This document shows positions 23,954-30,657 of a stretch of DNA of 30,657 nucleotides, in pieces. The stretch is from the IMG/VR virus record IMGVR_UViG_3300000116_000040, positions 1-30,657 of that record; one strand, 5' to 3'. The translations under genes and the position numbers were made by a program. The notes below the pieces were generated by a model. It saw only the letters and a program-made list of their open reading frames with translations, did not search any database and had not been told where the DNA came from. The stretch's first letter is position 1, and every line of letters begins with the position of its first letter. This DNA comes from a virus.

Positions 23954-24677
23954 ATACATAATCCTCAACGTAAAATTTTTTCATATATTTTTTTATAAAC
24001 ATTTGAGCTATTTCTTCGTGTCCGTTTTGATCTGGATGTCCATCATCAGGTATACCGGAAACTTCGAATCCTCTTTCAATATTTTTTAATTTAAAATTAA
24101 GATTTTTAAAATACCAATCATTTTGTATTTTAGCTTGTATTCTACTAATATTATCTAAATATGACGAATTATGTTTATCAAAAAAATGTGGATATGGTGC
24201 TGTCCAACATCCTGCTAAATTATCGTAATATTCTAAATTATGATGTCTAGCTATATATCTAGTTCTCCATATATTTCTCAAAGAAGCTCGTATATAACGA
24301 TAACACGCATCTTTTGCATCAAAATCATAGCTACTTCCACCACTACATTTTTCATTACTAAACTTAAAATTTTCATGAAAATCTAAATCTTTTAAATTAG
24401 TAAACTTACTCACGCAGTCACCTATGTTTGATCTTCGTGGATTAGTCCAAAGTACCATGATTATTGGATCATGATTTTTATATTTTAAAACTGCGTCAAA
24501 AACACAATTTTCTATATATGAATTACTTGCACCACCTTTACCTAAACTAAGAAGATCCATATTAAGTTTATCTGAAACTAAAATAGGCCAAGCTCTAATA
24601 TTATTTGTTTTATATTGAGATAAATTGATATCTGCAAAACTACATCCAAAAGTTATTAAAATTTTAGATTTAGTCAT
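23946..24677 (-). CDS. SGNH/GDSL-hydrolase-like protein, paralogue 3
   Basis: A 243-residue protein of the SGNH fold. S13 is in an F-G-C-S-F motif, Gly/Asn block III is GKGGASNS with N52, and the D211-D-G-H214-P motif supplies the Asp and His of the triad. The fold usually acts as an esterase or acetyltransferase-like hydrolase. No signal peptide is present, so it acts in the cytoplasm. It aligns with the proteins at 24670-25518 and 28207-28872 at all these positions, including AWP at 29-31. An upstream in-frame start at 24722 exists, but it would overlap the previous gene by 53 bases and add residues not matched in the paralogues; the ATG at 24677 fits better. It ends in YVYD. Confidence 0.85.
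   Translation of the reverse strand: MTKSKILITFGCSFADINLSQYKTNNIRAWPILVSDKLNMDLLSLGKGGASNSYIENCVFDAVLKYKNHDPIIMVLWTNPRRSNIGDCVSKFTNLKDLDFHENFKFSNEKCSGGSSYDFDAKDACYRYIRASLRNIWRTRYIARHHNLEYYDNLAGCWTAPYPHFFDKHNSSYLDNISRIQAKIQNDWYFKNLNFKLKNIERGFEVSGIPDDGHPDQNGHEEIAQMFIKKYMKKFYVEDYVYD
23948..23964 (-). repeat. 17-base gene-junction repeat, copy 1
   Basis: The minus-strand sequence GGATTATGTATATGACT at the junction of the SGNH gene end and the radical SAM gene start is identical to 24672-24688. It encodes the C-terminal DYVYD of one gene and contains the start codons of the next. Confidence 0.85.
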
Positions 24678-25518
24678 ATACATAATCCGCTTCTGCAGTA
24701 GCTCGTTCTTGATATTTTTCAATGTATCTGTTTACAAAACTATGAGCGATAAGCTGCATACCTTGCGCGTTTGGATGATGTTCATCTTGAGACAACCAAT
24801 ATTTTGGATATAACTCATAACAAGAACTACCCCATTCAAACATATCGCCGCCTACAACATTATCCCATTTTCTTATTTTATGAAGATATTGATTTAAAGG
24901 ATTATCTCGTTCTCTTACAGCAACATGAACTTCTTGTCTGTTTTTAAAGTTAATTGATGGATCTAATATCCATTCAATTCCATTTAAGATGTTTAATGCT
25001 CTATGGTGAATAACTTCAATACCGCGACTTAAACAAAATTCATTTAAAAGGTAGATATATCGTATCGACCAACGAGCAATATATCTACTAAAATCATCTT
25101 TTTTTAGACCAACTTCAATAGTACCTCTAGGATCATGGCATGTTACATGCATTTCAAGTAATTTACGAAGCGCGACTTGGCACTCAATTTTTGCTGTTCC
25201 AAAAGGTGGTTCTAAATCTGGCATATGAACATTAAATGTAAGTTGACTAATTGGCAAATCAAAAGGTTGAGATCTCATAGCTTGAGACCAAGCTGGCATA
25301 ACTACAATATCTCTATGTGAATTTTCTTCGATAGCATCAACAAGAGTGTTATGAATATAATCGTTTCCTGCTCCTCCCATTGCAACGTTGAGTAAATCCC
25401 AATCAAAAAATTCAGCTACGTAATTTGGCCAAATTTTATCCATACCTGCAGTTTTATAATAATGTTCATGTGGAGATGTCCAACTATCACCACCAGCAAT
25501 TAACAATTTTTTAGCCAT
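24670..25518 (-). CDS. SGNH/GDSL-hydrolase-like protein, paralogue 2
   Basis: A 282-residue SGNH-fold protein with GGDSW (Ser12), GGAGND (N52) and D245-E-H-H248-P-N, the usual Ser, Asn and Asp/His positions. It has an insert of about 40-60 residues in the middle compared with its two paralogues. No export signal is seen. Its ATG overlaps the stop of the nucleotidyltransferase fusion by eight bases (ATGGCTAA), and its last codons overlap the next SGNH gene, so the three are translated as a unit. In related enzymes the fold removes or transfers acyl groups on sugars; the substrate here is unknown. It ends in DYVYD. Confidence 0.88.
   Translation of the reverse strand: MAKKLLIAGGDSWTSPHEHYYKTAGMDKIWPNYVAEFFDWDLLNVAMGGAGNDYIHNTLVDAIEENSHRDIVVMPAWSQAMRSQPFDLPISQLTFNVHMPDLEPPFGTAKIECQVALRKLLEMHVTCHDPRGTIEVGLKKDDFSRYIARWSIRYIYLLNEFCLSRGIEVIHHRALNILNGIEWILDPSINFKNRQEVHVAVRERDNPLNQYLHKIRKWDNVVGGDMFEWGSSCYELYPKYWLSQDEHHPNAQGMQLIAHSFVNRYIEKYQERATAEADYVYD
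24672..24688 (-). repeat. 17-base gene-junction repeat, copy 2
   Basis: Identical to 23948-23964. It lies at the junction of two SGNH genes, again spanning the DYVYD codons of the upstream gene and the MYMT start region of the next. Confidence 0.85.
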
Positions 25519-26938
25519 GTCTTAAATACTCTTCTAGATCTTCAGGAGTTCCGATACCCCACATTTTATTTACACTTTTAACTCGAATCTTTTTACCATC
25601 AGCAATTGCCTCATTATAAACTGGACAAACATAAAATTCACCGTTTACTTTAATATTTTTTTGAATCATTTGCTCTGCATATTTTACGAAGTCAGATCCT
25701 TTTTTCCAATAATATATTCCAACTGTTGCGTTATTACCGGGCAATGGTTTCTTTTCGGCTACTTGAATTACTAAACCTTTATCACCTAATTCAGCATATG
25801 ACCATTTGGGATGTGTATTCTTAAATGTTAAAATACCACCATCGATATCTGCGTGTTTAAATGCATACATACATTCGTTTGAATTCCATTCTATTATTTG
25901 ATCAGAGTTTGCAATAAGAATAGGAGCATCATTATTAATATGTTTTTTTGCAAGTAATATTGTAGAAGCTGCGCCTTGTAACGGTTCATCTTGCTCTATT
26001 ATTGTTACCTTGGAATTTGTTATTAGTCTAAGAGTTTCTTTTAAATTATATAATTCAGTATGTTCTTTTTTTACAATAAAAATGTAATTAGCTTTTATAT
26101 TAATGTTTTTAACAACGGCTTCGATCATTGGAATACCGTTAATATCAATTAATGGTTTAGGAAAAGAATAACCCTTTTCTTTAAATCGTTTACCATCACC
26201 TGCCATTGGAATTACAATATTTAATTCTGAACTAATCCATGGAATATTTACTTCTTTAACATTCATTTCATCAAACATATTAATAATTTCATTTTGTACA
26301 CGAATATTTCTTATACATTGAGTGTCTTCAATTTCGTAAAGTAATCCACCTGATCGTAAAGCACCTTGTCTACCAATATGACTATCTTCGAGAATAATAG
26401 TTTTTTCTGCTAGAGTACCAACACCAGACATCGCATTCCAATATATTTCTGGATGAGGTTTATGATTATTAACATCTTCATTAGATACTCTAATATCGAA
26501 TAATTTTGATACTCCTAGAGAATAAAGAGATTGCGTTACTGTTTCAGAAATACTATTACTGCAGCAAGCCAATTTAATATCTTTTTTTCTCAATACTTTT
26601 AAAAAATTAATAAGTTTGTTATCACGTTTAATACTACAAGCTATAAGATCTTTTGTACATTCTTGTTTCATTTTCCAAACTAAATCATACAAACTAGTTT
26701 TTAAACCGTATTCTTTTGTTAGCAATTTTAATTTTTCAGTAGTAGAAAGTCCATCATATCGTGATAAATGTACATCTCTATCGATAACTATATTTGCTAC
26801 TTCTTTTAGCGCAATATTTAATGCTGTATAATGTAGTTCTCTCGAATCTATTAGCACACCATCAAGATCTATAATTAATAATTTAGAATACTTTGACACT
26901 ATATTTTCTTTCAAATTCTTTACCATGTGACCAATCAT
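25511..26938 (-). CDS. HAD-phosphatase / nucleotidyltransferase fusion
   Basis: A 475-residue two-domain enzyme. Residues 18-215 are a HAD hydrolase of the phosphoglucomutase-like type: D24-L-D26-G-V-L-I-D-S, CSNS (126-129), K160 in NHKPHPE, and E184-D185. Residues 237-472 are a GT-A nucleotidyltransferase: IPMAGDGKRF (243-252), FPKPLIDINGIPMIE with K261, NSD (344-346) and the C-terminal WGIGTPEDLEEYL. Such proteins activate a phosphorylated sugar or polyol to an NDP-derivative, and the phosphatase may trim a precursor. The start is uncertain: ATG 26938 overlaps the previous gene by 56 bases, while a GTG at 26899 sits right before the first HAD strand and gives a 17-base overlap. The exact substrate is unknown. 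Confidence 0.88.
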   Translation of the reverse strand: MIGHMVKNLKENIVSKYSKLLIIDLDGVLIDSRELHYTALNIALKEVANIVIDRDVHLSRYDGLSTTEKLKLLTKEYGLKTSLYDLVWKMKQECTKDLIACSIKRDNKLINFLKVLRKKDIKLACCSNSISETVTQSLYSLGVSKLFDIRVSNEDVNNHKPHPEIYWNAMSGVGTLAEKTIILEDSHIGRQGALRSGGLLYEIEDTQCIRNIRVQNEIINMFDEMNVKEVNIPWISSELNIVIPMAGDGKRFKEKGYSFPKPLIDINGIPMIEAVVKNINIKANYIFIVKKEHTELYNLKETLRLITNSKVTIIEQDEPLQGAASTILLAKKHINNDAPILIANSDQIIEWNSNECMYAFKHADIDGGILTFKNTHPKWSYAELGDKGLVIQVAEKKPLPGNNATVGIYYWKKGSDFVKYAEQMIQKNIKVNGEFYVCPVYNEAIADGKKIRVKSVNKMWGIGTPEDLEEYLRHG

Positions 26939-28214
26939 TACATATTGGTTGGCCTTTAATATTTAAACTTGTATTTAATAACATTGGACATTTTGTTAAT
27001 TCATACCATTCTTCAAGAATAGGTCGAATAGCTGAATTACAATGTTTTTTTACTATTTGCACTCTCGCAGTTCCATCAACATGAGTAACTGATTTATAGT
27101 CATGTTTAGCTTTTGCTGTAAATTGCATATACTCATTCATTGGTCCTTCAAAATATTCATCAGCATATTCTTCTAATATCGCAGGTGCAAATGGTCTGAA
27201 TTTTTGTCTTTGTTTAATTTCGTTAACAGAGTCTTGTATATCAAGACGGGGATCAGCAAAAAGACTACGATTACCAAGGGCCCGAGGACCAAACTCAGTA
27301 CGACCATCGACCACGCCAGCGACACCACGCTCAAGAAGATATCGAGAAACTTCGTTAGGATTAATAGCAATCGGTTTTTTAGCGTACTTTCCAAGATAAG
27401 GGTCTTTCCATTCTAGTTGTTTACCATATAATTTAGCTGCAGCGCCAAGAGAAGAACCAGCATCACCAGGATTTGGCATAATCCAAATATTTTTATTATT
27501 TATCTTAGAATTAGCTACACAATTTAATGCGCAGCCACCTGATAAAATTAAATTTTTATGATGACAATGTTTTGCAATTAGTTTTAATAATTGCTTTTCA
27601 TAAAATAGCTGTACTGATGCAGCAATATTTTCTGGTTTTTCATTTGGTAAATTTATTCCTTTATGACAATTAAATTCTAAAAGATATTCAAAATCAATTG
27701 TAGGTTCACCATATGCAGCTAATCCCATCACAATATATTCTTCTTCCATTGGTTTATAACCTAAACCATGGGTTACAGCTGAATATATAAGTCCTATACT
27801 TTGAGGATATTGCATTTCCCAAGTTTGAGTAAATATTCCATTTCTTACCTCAAAAACAGCAGCTGATTCAGATTCACCAATAGCATCAACACACAGAATA
27901 TCACAATCTTTAAATGGAGCAGTTGCCCATCCAGCCCAAGCGTGAGTTTCGTAATGATTATACGAAATATCTACTTTTATATTTTCATTTATAGGAAGTT
28001 GACCAGCTATAGCTCTTCTTTCATTGACTCTAGCTTTATTTTCATGACCTACGATAACATCACAATCGCTTGGTATACAGTCAGGCTTAATCCATTTATA
28101 ATTTTTTTCTCTAACAAATCTTTCAGAGTGATGTGCACTTTTAATTATTCCATCTTCAATAATTGTCCATGCAGCGTCATGACTACCTTCTGAAATACCT
28201 AATATTTTAATCAT
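26883..28214 (-). CDS. NodU/TobZ-family carbamoyltransferase
   Basis: A 443-residue carbamoyltransferase. The motifs in order are S-H-D (11-13) with SERF (30-33), NHYETHAWAGW (86-96, metal-binding His pair), VDAIGE (109-114), SGGCALN (225-231), PGDAGSSLGAA (249-259), DGRTEFGPRALGNRS (303-317) and LLNTSLNIKGQPI (412-424). The family converts carbamoyl phosphate via carbamoyl-adenylate and transfers the carbamoyl group to a hydroxyl of a sugar or antibiotic. At 443 residues it is shorter than many members (often 550 or more), and it ends only 19 residues after the LNTS motif. The catalytic parts are all present. It begins within the stop region of the SGNH gene upstream (ATGATTAA). Confidence 0.93.
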   Translation of the reverse strand: MIKILGISEGSHDAAWTIIEDGIIKSAHHSERFVREKNYKWIKPDCIPSDCDVIVGHENKARVNERRAIAGQLPINENIKVDISYNHYETHAWAGWATAPFKDCDILCVDAIGESESAAVFEVRNGIFTQTWEMQYPQSIGLIYSAVTHGLGYKPMEEEYIVMGLAAYGEPTIDFEYLLEFNCHKGINLPNEKPENIAASVQLFYEKQLLKLIAKHCHHKNLILSGGCALNCVANSKINNKNIWIMPNPGDAGSSLGAAAKLYGKQLEWKDPYLGKYAKKPIAINPNEVSRYLLERGVAGVVDGRTEFGPRALGNRSLFADPRLDIQDSVNEIKQRQKFRPFAPAILEEYADEYFEGPMNEYMQFTAKAKHDYKSVTHVDGTARVQIVKKHCNSAIRPILEEWYELTKCPMLLNTSLNIKGQPICNDWSHGKEFERKYSVKVF

Positions 28215-28872
28215 AAATAAATTCTACATATTCTTTATTTTCAGGAACTGCATCATGAATCTGGCCTCGGTATTTAGTCAAAAAATAATTAGCTATCCAA
28301 TTGTGAGCTTTTTGATTAGGATGTCCGTCTTCAGGAATGCTGTATTCGTCCTTCAATACCCACATCATGTTATCTTCAAATTTTTGAGGACCAAAATATT
28401 CTGAGTTAAAATACCTATTTTTTGCAAAGTGTGTATTTTCACATCCTACTTTTATGTTTAAATGCTCCCAATTACCAGCTGGAATTGCTAGCGCATGCCC
28501 TTGATAAATTGGAATCTTTCTTTGTTTTAAGAATTCGTTTAATCTCCACATACACCTTAATTGATATTCTACAATCCATTCTTCTTTAAATTCTCGTCTA
28601 GGTCCATATCCGTTTTTAGGTATACATCTATATCCTTCAGTCCAGAGAGCCATTGTAATTATATCACGTCCTAAATTATCAAGAACACCGTCCATAATTG
28701 AATTAGCAATCCAATCATTTGAACAACCTTCTCCAGCAAAATTTATAAGATCGACTTCTAGTTCCTTTGCCACAATACTTGGCCAAACATTAACATTATT
28801 ATTAACATATGCTCGATAAAAAGGATCAGTATAGCTGCAGCCACTGACTATTAAAAGCTTCTTCATTGCCAT
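28207..28872 (-). CDS. SGNH/GDSL-hydrolase-like protein, paralogue 1
   Basis: A 221-residue SGNH-fold protein with SGCSYTD (Ser13), GEGCSND (N52) and E181-D-G-H184-P-N, positions shared with the two paralogues downstream; VWP at 29-31 is also shared. It has no signal peptide or membrane segment. The start may be at 28872 or at the ATG of residue 3 (28866), which overlaps the TGA of the preceding radical SAM gene. It ends in FIYD, and the start codon of the carbamoyltransferase lies within these last codons. The position between a radical SAM gene and a carbamoyltransferase suggests a joint pathway. The substrate is unknown. Confidence 0.88.
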   Translation of the reverse strand: MAMKKLLIVSGCSYTDPFYRAYVNNNVNVWPSIVAKELEVDLINFAGEGCSNDWIANSIMDGVLDNLGRDIITMALWTEGYRCIPKNGYGPRREFKEEWIVEYQLRCMWRLNEFLKQRKIPIYQGHALAIPAGNWEHLNIKVGCENTHFAKNRYFNSEYFGPQKFEDNMMWVLKDEYSIPEDGHPNQKAHNWIANYFLTKYRGQIHDAVPENKEYVEFIYD

Positions 28873-29930
28873 TGCGCCACAAATGGATCAAAACCAACAT
28901 TACATTTTGTTCCACAAGTCTTCATTCTACCTTGACCAACACCATGAATATCCCAACTACTTTTAACTGTTGCAAAGAAATCACCTTTAATAATTTCTGT
29001 GAGAGGAGTATGATGTACATTTATTTTTTCAAATCCACCAGTTGACATAATAACTTTATATTCTTGAGAACTTTCAATTGGTCGCCACCACTTATAAACT
29101 TGTCCTGCTAACCAACAGCATGGAAAAACTAATCCTTCTGCAGAAACATATATTTCTTGTTTTTGTAAACATTTTGGTTTAATATCGGCGATATCAATAA
29201 ACTCATCCATTGAACCATATTTTTCAACAATTTTATCGTAATCATTATCAATTGCTTTGTTGCGATATTTAGGGTTTTTCGGTGGAGACAATCGAATAGC
29301 ATCTTTACCTCTAAAAACTGCTTGATGATCGTCTTTTTTCTTTAAGTCTGCAGTATTAATATATCTACCAGATTTCTTTACAATAAAATCTTTTACGCCT
29401 ATAAGTTCTGCAAACATTCGAGCTTGTTCTATTTGGTGTTCATTATAATTAAATACTAAAAATGTCCATTTAGCATAACCTCCAGCATCACAGAACGCTG
29501 CCATATTATCTTCAACATTAGACCACTTTACACCTTGACGATAAAAATGATTTGTATCTTGTAAACCATCAACTGAAAAGTTTACAAATGAAACTACTTT
29601 TGCTAATTCTTCCCACCATTCTGGTTTACGTGCACCTCCATTAGTAGTAACAAACATATTAATTTCAGGATTACACTCACGAACATACTTTGCGTGTTCT
29701 AACATATCTGGAGCAAAGATAGGATCTCCGTGGTTTCCACAGAAAAAGAAAGTTTTAAGATTTGCAAGAAACTCTCGAGAAAAGGCTTTCTTAAAACCTT
29801 CAATTGTCATCGATTCATCTTTTAAATACTGATTAACTTCTCCACCATTCTTATTTCTATCACACATAGGGCAAGAAGCTTGACACATTTGCGTTGGTTC
29901 GAAATGAACCATTTTCACATTATTATACAT
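28863..29930 (-). CDS. Radical SAM/SPASM-type protein
   Basis: A 355-residue radical SAM protein. C16-x3-C20-x2-C23 (CQASCPMC) binds the cluster. G65-N-H-G-D-P70 stands in the place of the GGEP motif, a variant seen in some SPASM enzymes. NFSVDGL (about 127-133) is the usual strand 5 region. The C-terminal part has Cys254, the pair Cys271-Cys272, Cys339 and Cys343, which fits one or two extra Fe-S clusters of a SPASM domain. It is clearly related to the gene upstream, which it follows with a TAATG overlap. SPASM enzymes commonly modify peptides or sugars; the substrate here is not evident. Confidence 0.9.
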   Translation of the reverse strand: MYNNVKMVHFEPTQMCQASCPMCDRNKNGGEVNQYLKDESMTIEGFKKAFSREFLANLKTFFFCGNHGDPIFAPDMLEHAKYVRECNPEINMFVTTNGGARKPEWWEELAKVVSFVNFSVDGLQDTNHFYRQGVKWSNVEDNMAAFCDAGGYAKWTFLVFNYNEHQIEQARMFAELIGVKDFIVKKSGRYINTADLKKKDDHQAVFRGKDAIRLSPPKNPKYRNKAIDNDYDKIVEKYGSMDEFIDIADIKPKCLQKQEIYVSAEGLVFPCCWLAGQVYKWWRPIESSQEYKVIMSTGGFEKINVHHTPLTEIIKGDFFATVKSSWDIHGVGQGRMKTCGTKCNVGFDPFVAQWQ

Positions 29931-30657
29931 TACATATATTCTTTACAGTTTTTACAAATTTCTAAAGGTTCATCAAATAGCTCAGTAAAAAAATCACCTT
30001 TAATTATATCATCATATTCGTATTTATGCAAGTTATTATCTAAGTTAAATAAGTTAAGTTCTGCATATGTCGTATGTTCAGTTGCAATTGCTGGCATGTA
30101 ACAACATTGCCACAAATTACCCCAAGCATCTAATTGAACTTTAGCCCATTTTCTCCAATAACATTTTGAATCTACAGTTACTTCTACACCTTTTTCTCTT
30201 AGAGGATAATTTCTATTATCGTGTTTTAAATCAATTGTATTATATTCGTATTTTCGAAAAGATTCAATATCTCCACGCGTAGCTATATGTTCTTCCCATT
30301 TCTTATATTTCTTATGATATATGTTTTCCATATATGATTTTTGCAATTCAAATTCTACACAACCCATTTCTTTAGATAGTTTATGTGCTTTTTTTATTTC
30401 ATGTTCATTATGTTTAAAAACTATATATGTCCAAGATGCTTGTCCACCATTATCTATAAAAGATTTCATGTTTTTAAGAATAGAATCGATATTGCAACCT
30501 CTTCTATATAGTTCGTTTGTTTCTACTCCATCAACTGCAAATCTAACTCTACCATGTCTAAATTCTGATAATAATATTGCAAGATCTTTCCACCAAGAAA
30601 CAGATCTCGCAGATCCATTTGTTGATATTATAACAGTACAACGTCTTGGAATTAAAT
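29930..30657 (-). CDS. Radical SAM/SPASM-type protein, 5' end outside window
   Basis: The C-terminal 241 residues of a radical SAM protein; the frame stays open to the window edge, so the real start and the CxxxCxxC motif lie beyond 30657. An internal ATG at 30469 is not the start, because the codons upstream continue the alignment with the next gene (NG-x-AR, WW, FAVDGVETNELYRRG against FSVDGLQDTNHFYRQG). Shared further on are GG-x-A-x-W-T, NEH, a CC pair in WQCCYMPA, and IIKGDFF. The final CKNCK supplies Cys ligands for an auxiliary cluster. It is a tandem paralogue of the gene at 28863-29930; the two are coupled by TAATG. Confidence 0.87.
   Translation of the reverse strand, partial: LIPRRCTVIISTNGSARSVSWWKDLAILLSEFRHGRVRFAVDGVETNELYRRGCNIDSILKNMKSFIDNGGQASWTYIVFKHNEHEIKKAHKLSKEMGCVEFELQKSYMENIYHKKYKKWEEHIATRGDIESFRKYEYNTIDLKHDNRNYPLREKGVEVTVDSKCYWRKWAKVQLDAWGNLWQCCYMPAIATEHTTYAELNLFNLDNNLHKYEYDDIIKGDFFTELFDEPLEICKNCKEYM

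Noticed and set aside
27495-27505. Near-match to a late promoter box (seven of eight bases) inside the carbamoyltransferase gene
   Set aside because: One mismatch, within coding sequence and not placed before a start codon; expected by chance in AT-rich DNA.
30470-30657. Treating ATG 30469 as the start of the last radical SAM gene
   Set aside because: The same frame remains open upstream to the window edge and aligns with the neighbouring paralogue, so the gene is cut by the window edge rather than truncated.
1-30657. tRNA genes, insertion sequences, photosynthesis or other host-derived metabolic genes outside the island
   Set aside because: Nothing with tRNA-like arms, transposase motifs or known auxiliary genes such as psbA was seen; almost all sequence is accounted for by the genes listed.

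Overview
The window is a continuous piece of a T4-like (Straboviridae/Kyanoviridae-type) myovirus genome, almost certainly from a marine phage. All genes that can be supported lie on the minus strand, so transcription runs from high to low coordinates. The evidence is a nearly complete T4 head, neck and tail core (gp13 to gp23), the recombination and late-transcription genes uvsY, uvsW, 55 and 47, exact T4-type late promoter boxes (TATAAATA), and dense ATGA/TAATG gene overlaps. The gene order (fibre genes, 13-14-15-16-17-18-19-20-67-21-22-23, uvsY, uvsW, 55, 47) is that of marine T4-like phages such as cyanophages and pelagiphages. The DNA is AT-rich. No photosynthesis gene, tRNA or other host marker is present, so the host is left open.

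Layout in the direction of transcription: (1) 30657-22853 is an accessory island. It holds two tandem radical SAM/SPASM proteins, an SGNH-hydrolase-like protein, a NodU/TobZ-type carbamoyltransferase, a HAD-phosphatase/nucleotidyltransferase fusion, two more SGNH paralogues and a third radical SAM protein. The genes are linked by overlapping stop and start codons. (2) 22800-17803 is a virion adhesin region: a small Ig-like structural protein and two repeat-rich fibre proteins that share a 34-residue repeat. (3) 17803-13156 holds the neck, tail-terminator and DNA-packaging genes (13, 14, a small linker gene, 15, 16, 17). (4) 13069-5413 holds sheath, tube, portal, prohead core and protease, scaffold and major capsid (18, 19, 20, 67, an unnamed 90-residue protein, 21, 22, 23), ending in a strong intrinsic terminator. 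(5) 5332-1 holds a second gp19-like tube protein, then uvsY, uvsW, an Sm-like small protein, an unknown protein, the late sigma factor 55, a small unknown gene and the start of the gp47 nuclease gene.

Regulation: seven exact TATAAATA boxes lie on the minus strand 18-61 bases ahead of start codons (uvsY, gp19-like, the 90-residue gene, gp18 twice, the shorter fibre, the Ig-like gene). They match the promoter type read by gp55, which is itself encoded at 1075-1668 and keeps an acidic-hydrophobic sliding-clamp-binding tail. None was found by eye inside the accessory island, so it is probably read from a promoter upstream of the window or in a different time class.

The most interesting part is the island. 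The combination of three radical SAM enzymes, three SGNH-like enzymes, a carbamoyltransferase and a sugar-nucleotidyltransferase-like fusion next to the fibre genes suggests a pathway that builds and attaches a small, possibly carbamoylated or sugar-derived, modification. The target (virion protein, glycan, nucleotide or host envelope) cannot be read from sequence alone.
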